A stretch of DNA of 64,000 bases from CAYQDB01 sp964416195 (GTDB lineage Bacteria > Zixibacteria > MSB-5A5 > GN15 > FEB-12), in assembly GCA_964416195.1 (NCBI GenBank), contig CAYQDB010000006.1, positions 87,231 through 151,230 of the forward strand, read 5' to 3'. The number at the start of each line of letters is the position of its first letter. Within the stretch, counting starts at the first letter, position 1. Positions 55,020 through 63,763 of the stretch are shown one piece after another. Both the position numbers and the translations under genes were made by a program. The notes beneath the pieces were generated by a model that was not told the DNA's origin, ran no database searches, and saw only the letters and a list, made by a program, of their open reading frames with translations.

Positions 55020-56510
55020 GTGGGCATCTGCAGCATACGAATTAGGATAATTTACATTATTGTGGCTCTGAGCATGTTTGTAGCTAAGCTCAGCGCCGCG
55101 GAGGTTATCACTGATCCACAGTGCCGAATTGACTCAGTATTTGTCACTGGTGATTCGACTGATGTGATCGTCCTTGACAAAGCCTTTAATCAACGCGCCT
55201 TCCAGGAATTGATGGACGATATTCTCAGGCCGTATTATGACAACGGTTACTACTGGGCGTCAGCGAAAGTGAACAGGATCTGCAAACGTGATGACAAGAT
55301 TCAACTTGAACTGCGAATCATCAAGGGGCCCCTGGTAACGTTGACCAACGCCATCTATACCGGTTTAATACATACCAACCGTGACATAGTGGAAAGATAT
55401 ATACCAATTTCAGTTGGCGACACGCTTACCGATCACACCTTGCGCAGGGTCGAAAGGGCTGCAACTCAGATTGGGTTTGTGACTTTTCATCCGCCGGCGG
55501 TAATCAAGCCGCTCGAAGGGTACACGAGCGCCGACTTGGAACTTTGCTTCTCAGAGAAGAGGCAGTTCACTTTTGAAGGTGGGGGCGGCTATTTACCTGA
55601 TAACAACAGCGGTTTAGTATGGCACCTCAACCTTCGTTTCAACAATATGTTTGGCCGAGGGAGGCAGGCGTCGGTTTTTTCCGAACGACGGGAGAAAGGC
55701 CGCAATGTCCTGCGCCTGCGTTATGGGCAACCGCTCTTTGTTGCCGGAGTTGGGGACCTGAGCCTGGAGGTGGGCACCCGTGACTACCGCGATCAGTTTT
55801 ACGAGTTTTCCCTGAACGGAGCCTATGTTACTCGATTAAAAGACAATCTGTCTGTCGGTCTGAGTCTTGGCTGGAAAAGCGTGGAGCCAGTTGTAACGTT
55901 GCCTTCCTACTCTCGTTTCTCCGGCTGCTTTTCGATAGAGCAAGAAGCGCTCGATGACCGACTGAATCCGGCCAACGGCCTTGATATGAAGTGGTCGATA
56001 TCCTATTCCTACCGCCGCTATGCCGAGGACAGTTCGACAACGGCTCCTGAAAAGAGCAGCTTCAACGAGACTCGCGCCTCCGCCTCGATCAAGTGGTATA
56101 AGCAAATAGTCGGGGGGGTGATCTGGCACCTCGGATTGAACTATGTTGGTTTGGAGACGGAAGAGTCCTTGCCTCCTATCTCAGAATTGATCTTTGTCGG
56201 CGGCCCGGGTAGTATTCGCGGTTTTCGCAATGAGCAGTTCGCCGTGTTGCGAGTAGCATTCGGCTGTGTGGAGCCCCACCTTCGTTTTACAAGCGGATAC
56301 CTGTTTACATTCTACGACGCGGCCTATCTCAACAACAGGGTTGCCGATTCGGATTCAACGGTTCGAACCGATGAGCTGTATCGCTACGGCTATGGTCTCG
56401 GCATTGCTCTGCACGATGACAGCCGCGCAATCAAACTCTCCCTGGGGTGGAACCCCGAACTGCCATTTGACCAGCCAAGGCTATCGGTCGAGTTCTCCTC
56501 CGACATATAA
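55020..56510 (+). CDS. Omp85-family outer-membrane protein (BamA/TamA-like)
   Basis: 496 residues from GTG 55020, which gives the short signal peptide ICSIRIRIIYIIVALSMFVA. Other in-frame starts are GTG 54918 (GGAG 5 nt upstream) and ATG 54930; those add residues before the signal. One or two POTRA-like units (RAFQELMDDILRPYYDNGYY; VTLTNAIYTGLIHTNRDIVE; TDHTLRRVERAATQIGF) precede a 16-strand-type barrel with VGGPGSIRGFRNEQF, the Omp85 (V/I)RGF loop motif. Likely inserts or exports outer-membrane proteins. Too few POTRAs for BamA itself; TamA-like or a locus-dedicated Omp85 is more likely. Confidence 0.85.
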   Translation: MGICSIRIRIIYIIVALSMFVAKLSAAEVITDPQCRIDSVFVTGDSTDVIVLDKAFNQRAFQELMDDILRPYYDNGYYWASAKVNRICKRDDKIQLELRIIKGPLVTLTNAIYTGLIHTNRDIVERYIPISVGDTLTDHTLRRVERAATQIGFVTFHPPAVIKPLEGYTSADLELCFSEKRQFTFEGGGGYLPDNNSGLVWHLNLRFNNMFGRGRQASVFSERREKGRNVLRLRYGQPLFVAGVGDLSLEVGTRDYRDQFYEFSLNGAYVTRLKDNLSVGLSLGWKSVEPVVTLPSYSRFSGCFSIEQEALDDRLNPANGLDMKWSISYSYRRYAEDSSTTAPEKSSFNETRASASIKWYKQIVGGVIWHLGLNYVGLETEESLPPISELIFVGGPGSIRGFRNEQFAVLRVAFGCVEPHLRFTSGYLFTFYDAAYLNNRVADSDSTVRTDELYRYGYGLGIALHDDSRAIKLSLGWNPELPFDQPRLSVEFSSDI

Positions 56511-56548
56511 AAGTTGACTGTTTTGGCTACTCCGGATATTCTCTGGTC

Positions 56549-57394
56549 ATGCTCCGCTTCATGGAAACCCTCAAACTCATCCGGCTTGTAAATTGTCTGC
56601 TGGCGATGGTGGGGGTGGGCGTGGGGGCATCCATGACCTGGTTTCAACCCAGTTACTACGGGCCGCTGGTCTCGGCAGTCGCCGCTTTTCTAATCTGTGC
56701 CGGCGGCAATGTCGTCAACGATCTGGTTGATGTTGATATCGACCGGGTCAATCGCCCCGATCGGGTGCTGGTGCGAGGGGCGTTAAGTAAGCGATACGCA
56801 ATCAGCCTGGCGGTTCTGTTGAACGTCGCGGCAATCCTGCTTGCCCTGGCAGTGAACATGCTCGTGACCACTGTCGCCCTGATTGTGATTGTTCTGTTGC
56901 TGCTTTATAATCTCTGGCTTAAGCGGGTGCCGCTGGTGGGAAATATGGTCATTGCTACGATGGGAGGGCTGACATTCATAACCGGCGGGCTTGCCATCGA
57001 CCACGTCATGGCCTTTACACTTCCGGGTCCTCTCATACCGGCGGCGTTCGCTTTTTTTTTCCATGGGGTCAGAGAGATCATCAAGGATGTCCAGGATGTG
57101 GAAGGCGATCGCCAGGTAGGTATCAATACCCTGCCGCAGGTCATCGGCGTTCGGAAATCGCTTTCGTTGGCATTGCTGTTGTTCCTGATCCTTGTACTGC
57201 TTACCTACGTGCCAATTCTGACTGGCTGGTTTGGGATGTATTATAGGATCATTACCGTTTATGTCGTTGACTTGCCATTGCTGCTGTTATTGATTTTTAT
57301 CTGGGGTAATCCGACGCCATCCATGCTGAAGGCCGGTTCCTTGAGCCTGAAGGCCGGTATGGGGTTGGGTATTGCCGCTCTTCTTGTAGCGTAA
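56549..57394 (+). CDS. UbiA-family prenyltransferase, DGGGP-synthase-like
   Basis: 281 residues, eight to nine membrane helices. Asp-rich motifs AGGNVVNDLVDVDIDRVNRP (first) and DVQDVEGDRQVGINTLPQ (second). RPDRVLVRGALS after the first motif is characteristic of the archaeal digeranylgeranylglyceryl-phosphate synthase group rather than MenA, which is separately encoded at 28073. Homologues in FCB genomes have been proposed to make archaeal-type ether lipids. An alternative start is ATG 56561. A heme/chlorophyll-type UbiA remains possible. No GGGP synthase lies in the window. Confidence 0.8.
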   Translation: MLRFMETLKLIRLVNCLLAMVGVGVGASMTWFQPSYYGPLVSAVAAFLICAGGNVVNDLVDVDIDRVNRPDRVLVRGALSKRYAISLAVLLNVAAILLALAVNMLVTTVALIVIVLLLLYNLWLKRVPLVGNMVIATMGGLTFITGGLAIDHVMAFTLPGPLIPAAFAFFFHGVREIIKDVQDVEGDRQVGINTLPQVIGVRKSLSLALLLFLILVLLTYVPILTGWFGMYYRIITVYVVDLPLLLLLIFIWGNPTPSMLKAGSLSLKAGMGLGIAALLVA

Positions 57395-57516
57395 CATTTT
57401 AAGGAAACCAACCGGCTTATGCAGAGTATAAAATCAATTATGCCGTCGTGGAACGGTTGGCGACTCAAATGGTATTTGGCAACTGGTCCGGACGAATGAG
57501 AGAGAACAATATAGTA

Positions 57517-58374
57517 ATGCGCACCTTCTTGTTGGCTCTGGTTTTTGCCACTGTCTCCACCACCGGGATTCGCGCCGATGGAATAGAGGTATCGCAATCC
57601 CTGGACCGTTTCAGTATCCCCTTTGAAGACAGCGTACATTTTGATATTGTGCTGCGGTGGGACGGGCCGCAATCGGCCTACCTGTTTACCAAGCCGCTCA
57701 GTCCATCCTTCGACCGCCTTAAAGTCCGGGGATTTACCTCCTCGATAGGCTCAACCGGTTCCGGTAAAGACGAGGTTACCACAAAGCGATTCCGATATAC
57801 GCTCATCCCGACCTCCTCAGGCGCGGCGGGAATTGACCCGGTTGCGATAAGCTACATCTCGTGGCCGGACAGCATACCCGGAGAGTTGGTTACCGAGGCC
57901 ATGACGGTGCAGATTGCCGAACCTCTGCCGCCGGTTGAAGAGGGCGGTAGCTCCACCATGTGGATTGTGATTATTTCTCTGGTGGCGGTAGGGGGATTAG
58001 TTGCGTTTATTCTTATGAAGCAGTTCAAGGCTAAGCAACCGAAGGAAATTGAGAAAACGCCGGTCGAGCAGTTCCTTGACAGATTGACGGTATTGAAACA
58101 GGAAGCTGGAGGAGACTTCAAGAAATTTCAAGCCGGGCTGTATAAGATCTTAGAGGAGTTTTTAGCGACTAGATATGGTATTAATCTGGACGGTACATCC
58201 GATGATGATATGGATGCTCTTTTGGAACAAACCAACCTGAACGACAGTCAAAAAACACAGATTGGTCGGTGGCTGGTTCAAGCCCGCCGGGATAAGTTCC
58301 GGCCGGTTGTCGCTGCCCCGGGTGAGACGGTTCGTTTAGAGACTGAAATTCGCCAGTTCTTTGAAAAACTATAA
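57517..58374 (+). CDS. BatD-like membrane protein
   Basis: 285 residues from ATG 57517 (ATG 57496 also possible). Signal peptide MRTFLLALVFATVSTTGIRA, a beta-sandwich (about residues 25-140), one membrane helix (TMWIVIISLVAVGGLVAFIL) and a cytoplasmic helical domain (TPVEQFLDRLTVLKQEAGGD to the end). The same order is seen in the larger BatD-like product at 61389. Precedes moxR by 21 bp, so it probably belongs to the Bat complex. Confidence 0.7.
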   Translation: MRTFLLALVFATVSTTGIRADGIEVSQSLDRFSIPFEDSVHFDIVLRWDGPQSAYLFTKPLSPSFDRLKVRGFTSSIGSTGSGKDEVTTKRFRYTLIPTSSGAAGIDPVAISYISWPDSIPGELVTEAMTVQIAEPLPPVEEGGSSTMWIVIISLVAVGGLVAFILMKQFKAKQPKEIEKTPVEQFLDRLTVLKQEAGGDFKKFQAGLYKILEEFLATRYGINLDGTSDDDMDALLEQTNLNDSQKTQIGRWLVQARRDKFRPVVAAPGETVRLETEIRQFFEKL

Positions 58375-58395
58375 TTTTACATACATGGAGGATAG

Positions 58396-59385
58396 ATGCA
58401 CACAGATATCCAGCAGATTCAATCCAGAGTAGAGGCTGAGTCCTCATTTATTGAACGTTTGACAGGTGAGATAAGCTCCGTAATTGTCGGGCAGAAGTAC
58501 CTGATTGATAGGCTCCTGATCGGGATCCTTTCCAACGGCCATATTCTTATAGAGGGTGTTCCGGGGTTGGCGAAGACGCTTTCGGTCAAGACACTATCCG
58601 ACGCTGTCCAGGCTAAGTTTCAACGGATACAGTTCACGCCCGACCTGCTGCCGGCAGATCTGATCGGGACCATGATTTACAATCCGCACACAGCGGAATT
58701 TTCCGTCAAGAAGGGGCCAGTCTTTGCCAATATCATCCTGGCCGATGAGATCAACCGTGCCCCGGCCAAAGTGCAGTCGGCGTTGCTGGAAGCGATGCAG
58801 GAACGTCAGGTCACTATCGGGGACAGCACGTACAAGCTTGACGAGCCGTTTCTGGTTCTGGCCACCCAGAACCCGATTGAGCAGGAGGGGACTTATCCGC
58901 TCCCGGAGGCGCAGGTGGACCGCTTCATGTTGATGCTGAAAATCACGTATCCCTCGCCGAGTGAGGAGCGGGAGATCATGGACCGGAATGCAGAGACGGG
59001 TATCCCCACTGTCTCAAGAGTTATTGCTCCTCAGGATATTGTAAGAGCGCGAGAGGTTGTTCGATCGATCTATGTCGATGAAAAAGTCAAGGAATATATC
59101 GTCAACATCGTGTTTGCCTCGCGTGAGCCGGAGAAATATGGCCTAACCGATCTGACCGACCTGATTGCCTACGGTGCTTCGCCTCGGGCCAGCATTTACC
59201 TTAATCTGGCGGCCAAAGCGCACGCTTTCCTCAGAGGAAGAGGCTATATCACCCCCGAGGATATCAAGGCGATCGGCCCCGACGTGTTGCGTCACCGCAT
59301 CCTGATAACGTATGAAGCAGAGGCGGAAGAAGTAACTAGCGATACTATTGTTTCGAAGATTTTTGACGCCGTCGAGGTACCATAG
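58396..59385 (+). CDS. MoxR-family AAA+ ATPase
   Basis: 329 residues; ATG with GGAGG 4 nt upstream. GVPGLAKTLSVKTLS is Walker A, ILADEINRAPAKVQSALLEA is Walker B with the MoxR-type Asp-Glu, and VLATQNPIEQEGTYPLPEAQ is sensor 1 plus the family signature. A chaperone-like ATPase that works with VWA proteins; here DUF58 and BatA products are encoded downstream. Cytoplasmic hexamer. Confidence 0.96.
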   Translation: MHTDIQQIQSRVEAESSFIERLTGEISSVIVGQKYLIDRLLIGILSNGHILIEGVPGLAKTLSVKTLSDAVQAKFQRIQFTPDLLPADLIGTMIYNPHTAEFSVKKGPVFANIILADEINRAPAKVQSALLEAMQERQVTIGDSTYKLDEPFLVLATQNPIEQEGTYPLPEAQVDRFMLMLKITYPSPSEEREIMDRNAETGIPTVSRVIAPQDIVRAREVVRSIYVDEKVKEYIVNIVFASREPEKYGLTDLTDLIAYGASPRASIYLNLAAKAHAFLRGRGYITPEDIKAIGPDVLRHRILITYEAEAEEVTSDTIVSKIFDAVEVP

Positions 59386-59394
59386 GTCGCAGAT

Positions 59395-60270
59395 ATGATT
59401 CCCAAGGAAGTTCTCAAGAAGATTCGGCGTATAGAAATACGCACCAAAAGGTTGGTAAACGATCTCTTTTCCGGCGAGTACCACTCCACTTTCAAAGGCC
59501 AGGGGATGGAGTTCGAAGAAGTCCGTCAGTATGAGCCGGGGGACGACATTCGCCTCATCGACTGGAATGTCACGGCCCGCACCGGCTATCCCCACATCAA
59601 GAAATTCCGGGAGGAACGTGAGCTCTCGGTGGTGCTCCTGGTGGATGCTTCTTCCTCCGGCAAGTTTGGCACCAGGGAGCGCTACAAGAACGAGACCTCG
59701 GCGGAACTGGCGGCTCTGTTGGCTTTCTCGGCTATCAAGAACAATGACAAGGTTGGACTGATAATATTTACAGATACTATTGAAAAATTCGTCCCACCAC
59801 AGAAAGGCCGCGCTCACGTGCTAAGGCTTATCCGAGAGATTCTGTACTTCAAGCCAACCGGTACCGGAACCGACATCGCGGGCGCGCTTGAGTATTTCAA
59901 CCGGGTCATAAAAAGGAAGTCGGTAGTTTTTCTGATATCTGATTTCCTATCTGAGGGTTTTTACAAGCCTCTTCAGATTGCCAACAAGAAACATGATGTC
60001 ATCGCTATGAAAATCACCGACCCTCGTGAAACTGGTTTTGACAATGTAGGCTTAATCGAGCTTGAGGACGCCGAAACAGGCGAGGTGTTGATGGTTGATA
60101 CCGGTTCCAGAGAATTCCGTCGCGAGTTTGCCGCCCGTGCCGAGGAGGATACGCTGAATCTCAAGAAAGGATTCCAGTTGATCAATCTCGATTTCATAAA
60201 TATCCTGACTGATCAATCGTACATAGTGCCGTTGATCAACTTCTTCAGAATGAGGGAACGGAGACTGTAG
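59395..60270 (+). CDS. DUF58 (VWA-like) protein
   Basis: 291 residues. GQGMEFEEVRQYEPGDDIRL followed by IDWNVTARTGYPHIKKF is the DUF58 signature; VVLLVDASSSGKFG (Asp-x-Ser-x-Ser) is the MIDAS-type metal site, though no separate VWA domain is present beyond it. It lies 9 bp after moxR, the usual pairing. Role: adaptor or substrate of the MoxR ATPase at the membrane. Confidence 0.93.
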   Translation: MIPKEVLKKIRRIEIRTKRLVNDLFSGEYHSTFKGQGMEFEEVRQYEPGDDIRLIDWNVTARTGYPHIKKFREERELSVVLLVDASSSGKFGTRERYKNETSAELAALLAFSAIKNNDKVGLIIFTDTIEKFVPPQKGRAHVLRLIREILYFKPTGTGTDIAGALEYFNRVIKRKSVVFLISDFLSEGFYKPLQIANKKHDVIAMKITDPRETGFDNVGLIELEDAETGEVLMVDTGSREFRREFAARAEEDTLNLKKGFQLINLDFINILTDQSYIVPLINFFRMRERRL

Positions 60271-60295
60271 GTCATGGTATGCGAACGACAACATT

Positions 60296-60426
60296 GTCAC
60301 CCTTCGACTCCGCTCAGGGTGACCGGCACAGCTGGCTTCATCTTTTTGATTGGCAGTCCGAATATACCCGCGCGAGTCGATTCTCTGAATCAGTCGCCGA
60401 CCGTCATGGCGAGCGGGGTCGAACTA
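60296..60426. repeat. Palindromic repeat family B, copy 2
   Basis: gtcacccttcgactccgctc (60296-60315) runs into agggtgac, itself a hairpin, and pairs with gtcatggcgagcggggtcgaa about 85 bp later (one mismatch over the 13-bp core). It matches the element at 16804-16922. It fills most of the 198-bp gap between the DUF58 gene and the TPR gene; nothing else is seen there. Confidence 0.7.
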
Positions 60427-60468
60427 TGACCCCACTTGGTTTAGGATTCTGTATGAGGTGAAGAACAC

Positions 60469-61386
60469 ATGCGTAGTCGTCATTGGAGGAAAATAGTAAC
60501 GGTTTCTTTTGTGGTGGGAACGTTTGCGCTTCTGGGTTTCGTGTCATGTAAAGGGAATAATGGTACCGATACCACAGAGAGGAATAAACGTCTGGCCGGG
60601 GAACTGCGAGACAATAAGCTGTACCACGCCGCTGTTGAGGAATACCGGAAGATTCTCGATAACGAGAGTCTGGATACCAAGACACGGGCGAATATCAACT
60701 ATTTGATCGCCAAGGTATACTACGAGGACCTTGAGGACTACGAAGAGGCGGCGGCCTATTATATCCGGGCGAAGGCGCTTGATCCTGAAGGTTCGTTTAT
60801 CGAGGAAGCCTCCCGAAAGCTGGTGGCGTCATTGGAAAAGATGGGGCGCATGCTCGACGCCAAACGGCAGCTCTCGGCTGTGACGGACATCGACGCTACT
60901 CCGTCGGAGAAAGGCGACGTGGCCGTGGCGCATATTGGCAGCGTACCGATATGGCTGTCCGAAGTAGAGGAACAGATACAGGCTCTACCGCCTGAAATGC
61001 AGAAGCAGTTTTTGATACGCGAGGCCAAAATACAATTTGTGCATAACTATGTTGCGATGGAGCTTCTGTATCATGCCGCGGTCAGGGAGGATTACGGTAG
61101 CGACCCTGAAATTCAGAAGAGACAGCAATCGCTGTATAAGAAGCTGTTGGTTGACAAGTATGTTGTCGATAACGTGATGCCGCGGATCCATATTGACACT
61201 GCGGATGTACAAAACTACTACGTGGCTCACAAGGGGGATCGTTATAACAACGCTCCATACGATTCAGTCAAGGCGACGGTATTCCTTGATTACCAGGGAG
61301 AAAAAGCGCAGGCCGCATTCGGCGATTACATTTCACGCCTGGCGAAAACCGAAAAAGTGGAGTTCCTCGATCACAACGTGAAATAG
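60469..61386 (+). CDS. Lipoprotein with TPR and SurA-N-like regions
   Basis: 305 residues. Signal and lipobox VVGTFALLGFVSCKG. TPR-like helices cover about residues 40-130 (AAVEEYRKILDNES; YEEAAAYYIRAKALDPEGSF). From about 145 the sequence resembles the SurA/PpiC N-terminal chaperone domain (IGSVPIWLSEVEEQIQAL; MQKQFLIREAKIQFVHNYVA) and includes a following long-helix segment, but the PPIase domain is missing. A TPR protein (BatE/BatC) is standard in Bat operons; the SurA-type half is unusual. Confidence 0.7.
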   Translation: MRSRHWRKIVTVSFVVGTFALLGFVSCKGNNGTDTTERNKRLAGELRDNKLYHAAVEEYRKILDNESLDTKTRANINYLIAKVYYEDLEDYEEAAAYYIRAKALDPEGSFIEEASRKLVASLEKMGRMLDAKRQLSAVTDIDATPSEKGDVAVAHIGSVPIWLSEVEEQIQALPPEMQKQFLIREAKIQFVHNYVAMELLYHAAVREDYGSDPEIQKRQQSLYKKLLVDKYVVDNVMPRIHIDTADVQNYYVAHKGDRYNNAPYDSVKATVFLDYQGEKAQAAFGDYISRLAKTEKVEFLDHNVK

Positions 61387-61388
61387 AG

Positions 61389-62723
61389 ATGTGTGCTGAT
61401 TGTACTGACATAATGCAGAGTTGCATCGAAAAAGATTCCTGCGGTGGGGGTGCGTCCGCGTATGCTGAGTCAATCGAGAACGGGGCAGATGTAGACATAC
61501 GCCGTCTACGAAACATAGGGCAGATGTGGACATCTACCGCTCACGAAACCTCACCAAGACGCGGCTTGGTGGCCCACCGCTTGCGGTGGATTGCCAGGAG
61601 GATATCGTTTAGCTCATCTCACCCTAAGGGTTGGGCTACCCAACTGACACCTGCTCACAAAAGCGCTGTCACGCGAGCTCGCATAACGGTACTCAAACTT
61701 GCTTCATGCGCCATTGCTTTGTTCGTGCTGTTTACCTCTCTGCCTGTATTAGCGCAAGATGAGCCCGATACGGTCAAGTCGCTGCCTGGGATAGAAATCG
61801 AAACCTCGGTTGACCGGGCGGAGGTGTACATAGGTGATCTCATTGCGTATCAGCTAACCATTATTCACGACTCGACCATCGAGCTTGTGCCGCCTCCTTT
61901 AGGCGCGAACTTAGGGGCCTTCGATGTCAAGGACTACGAATCGGATATAAGGTCAAAACTGCCTGATGGCAGGATAAAGAACGTCAGCAAGTTTGTCTTG
62001 AGCACGTTCACTACCGGGGATTATGTCATACCGCCGATTCCGGTGATGTTTACTATGCCGGATTCAAGCAAGAAAGTCATGCTGTCGCAGGAGGTGCCGA
62101 TCAAAGTCAGCTCGTTGCTTGCCGTCGGGGCTGACTCGGCTGATATCCGCCCATTGAAACCACCCTATGAGTTTAAGCGCGGCCTAAGGCCGTATTATTT
62201 CTGGGGCGGGTTGATCTTATTGATACTTGCGTTCTGTGGAATCCTTATGTGGTTACGATTGCGGAAGAAGAAAGCGGCGGGTGCGCAGCTTGACTTGCGT
62301 CCGGCGTGGGAAATTGCCTTTGAGCGCCTGGCGCTATTGAAACAGCAGAATCTTGTTGGGGAAGGTAAATACAAGCAGTATTACATAGAGCTGACGGAGA
62401 TTACCCGTGAATACTTGGGAAGGATGTATAGCATTAATGTTCTGGATATGACCACTGAAGAATTCCTCCTGGTTTTTGAGGAACAGCAACTGCCTACCGG
62501 CTTGCATGAGAACACCGGTCGCTTTCTGCGACATGCCGACCTGGTGAAGTTTGCCAAGCTCGTTCCGGAAACTGAGCGTGTTGAGGTTGATTTCGATTAT
62601 GTGTACGATATGGTTGAACAGGTGCGCGCTGATTTCCAATGGCGGCAAGCTGCGGTGGTTGGCAACGAACCCGGAGGTGAGGGGAACATTGCTCCGGGTA
62701 TACGCAGCGGGGCGCAAAAATGA
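61389..62723 (+). CDS. BatD-like membrane protein with repeat-derived or mis-set N-terminus
   Basis: Reliable coding begins near 61674, where RARITVLKLASCAIALFVLF forms a signal peptide. The open frame reaches ATG 61389, but codons 1-94 run through palindromic repeats and look non-genic. No ATG, GTG or TTG with a ribosome binding site lies just before the signal peptide, so the true start is unknown. Mature part: beta-sandwich (EIETSVDRAEVYIGDLIAYQ), membrane helix (YYFWGGLILLILAFCGILMW) and a cytoplasmic helical domain. Overlaps batA by 4 nt (ATGA). Confidence 0.75.
   Translation: MCADCTDIMQSCIEKDSCGGGASAYAESIENGADVDIRRLRNIGQMWTSTAHETSPRRGLVAHRLRWIARRISFSSSHPKGWATQLTPAHKSAVTRARITVLKLASCAIALFVLFTSLPVLAQDEPDTVKSLPGIEIETSVDRAEVYIGDLIAYQLTIIHDSTIELVPPPLGANLGAFDVKDYESDIRSKLPDGRIKNVSKFVLSTFTTGDYVIPPIPVMFTMPDSSKKVMLSQEVPIKVSSLLAVGADSADIRPLKPPYEFKRGLRPYYFWGGLILLILAFCGILMWLRLRKKKAAGAQLDLRPAWEIAFERLALLKQQNLVGEGKYKQYYIELTEITREYLGRMYSINVLDMTTEEFLLVFEEQQLPTGLHENTGRFLRHADLVKFAKLVPETERVEVDFDYVYDMVEQVRADFQWRQAAVVGNEPGGEGNIAPGIRSGAQK
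61483..61688. repeat. Repeat cluster at the batD-like 5' end
   Basis: Two direct copies 35 bp apart start at 61483 and 61518 (gggcagatgtagacat; gggcagatgtggacat), matching the perfect hairpin at 36034-36057. They are followed by ccaccgcttgcggtgg, by accctaagggtt, and by a decayed relative of the TGTCACGCG hairpin at 61667-61688. The whole lies upstream of, or inside, the N-terminus of the BatD-like gene. Confidence 0.65.
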
Positions 62724-63763
62724 ATATTCAGTTTGCTGGCTTGAGTTTTAATCTTTTCGATGTTGTCAAAACAACGATTCCCTCGACGGTTATATTCATT
62801 GTCGGGGCGGTGATCCTGGCTGGCATCCTCTATTATCATCTTCGGAAGAAGAGGTTCAGATCGGCCACGATCAAGTACTCCGATGTCAGGATCGTCAAGC
62901 GGGCTGGACGCACCAGTCGCCAGCGGTACCGGTTTCTCCTGACCGCCTTGCGGGTGGGGGTTGTGGCGCTGTTTATCGTAGCCCTTGCTCGTCCTCGCTC
63001 TGGGACGGAGTACACTGAAGTAACTTCCGAGGGGATTGATATTATGATGGCGCTGGATGTGTCATCGTCGATGCAGGCCGAAGATTTCAAACCCCACAAC
63101 CGGTTGTATGTGGCCAAGCAGGAGATCAAGAAGTTTATCAATCGCCGTGTCAATGACCGTATCGGGTTGGTGGTGTTTGCCCGCTACTCGTATACTCAGT
63201 GTCCGCTTACCACGGATTATGGCGTGCTGCTGAGGTTCGTCGATCAGGTTGATTTTGGGATGGTCGAAGACGGTACCGCTATTGGGATGGCGATTGCTAA
63301 CGGCGTCAATCGGCTTCGGGAGTCAAAATCGGAAAGCAAGGTGATGGTTTTGGCAACCGATGGTGACAACAACGCCGGGGAGATTGACCCTATCACCGCC
63401 GCTAATCTGGCCGCAGCTTTTGATATAAAGATTTACACCATCGGGGTGGGCAAACCGGGCAACGCCATGTTTCCCTACCAGGACCCGATATTTGGCAAAC
63501 GCTATGTTTATCAGCCGACGAGAATCGACGAGGAAACCTTGAAGGAGATAGCCAAGCGCACCGGAGGGAAATACTTCAGGGCACGCTCCGGTAAGGAACT
63601 GGATGAGATATATTCGACGATTGACAAGATGGAGAAAACCGAAATCAAGATGGCCTCTCATATTCAGTATCATGAGCTGTTTCAGTACTTCACCTATAGT
63701 GGTCTACTGTTGCTGGCACTGGAGATGGTATTGGCCAACACCTACTTCAAGAAGCTGCCGTAA
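62720..63763 (+). CDS. batA: BatA-like VWA-domain membrane protein
   Basis: 347 residues. N-terminal membrane helices (TVIFIVGAVILAGILYYHL; FLLTALRVGVVALFIVALA), then a VWA domain with complete MIDAS: MMALDVSSSMQAEDF, DGTAIGMAIANGV (Thr) and VLATDGDNNAGEI (Asp). One C-terminal helix (YFTYSGLLLLALEMVLANTY). Bat proteins are implicated in aerotolerance and envelope stress. Four-base overlap with the BatD-like gene. Its last codons are duplicated downstream at 63946. Confidence 0.92.
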   Translation: MNIQFAGLSFNLFDVVKTTIPSTVIFIVGAVILAGILYYHLRKKRFRSATIKYSDVRIVKRAGRTSRQRYRFLLTALRVGVVALFIVALARPRSGTEYTEVTSEGIDIMMALDVSSSMQAEDFKPHNRLYVAKQEIKKFINRRVNDRIGLVVFARYSYTQCPLTTDYGVLLRFVDQVDFGMVEDGTAIGMAIANGVNRLRESKSESKVMVLATDGDNNAGEIDPITAANLAAAFDIKIYTIGVGKPGNAMFPYQDPIFGKRYVYQPTRIDEETLKEIAKRTGGKYFRARSGKELDEIYSTIDKMEKTEIKMASHIQYHELFQYFTYSGLLLLALEMVLANTYFKKLP

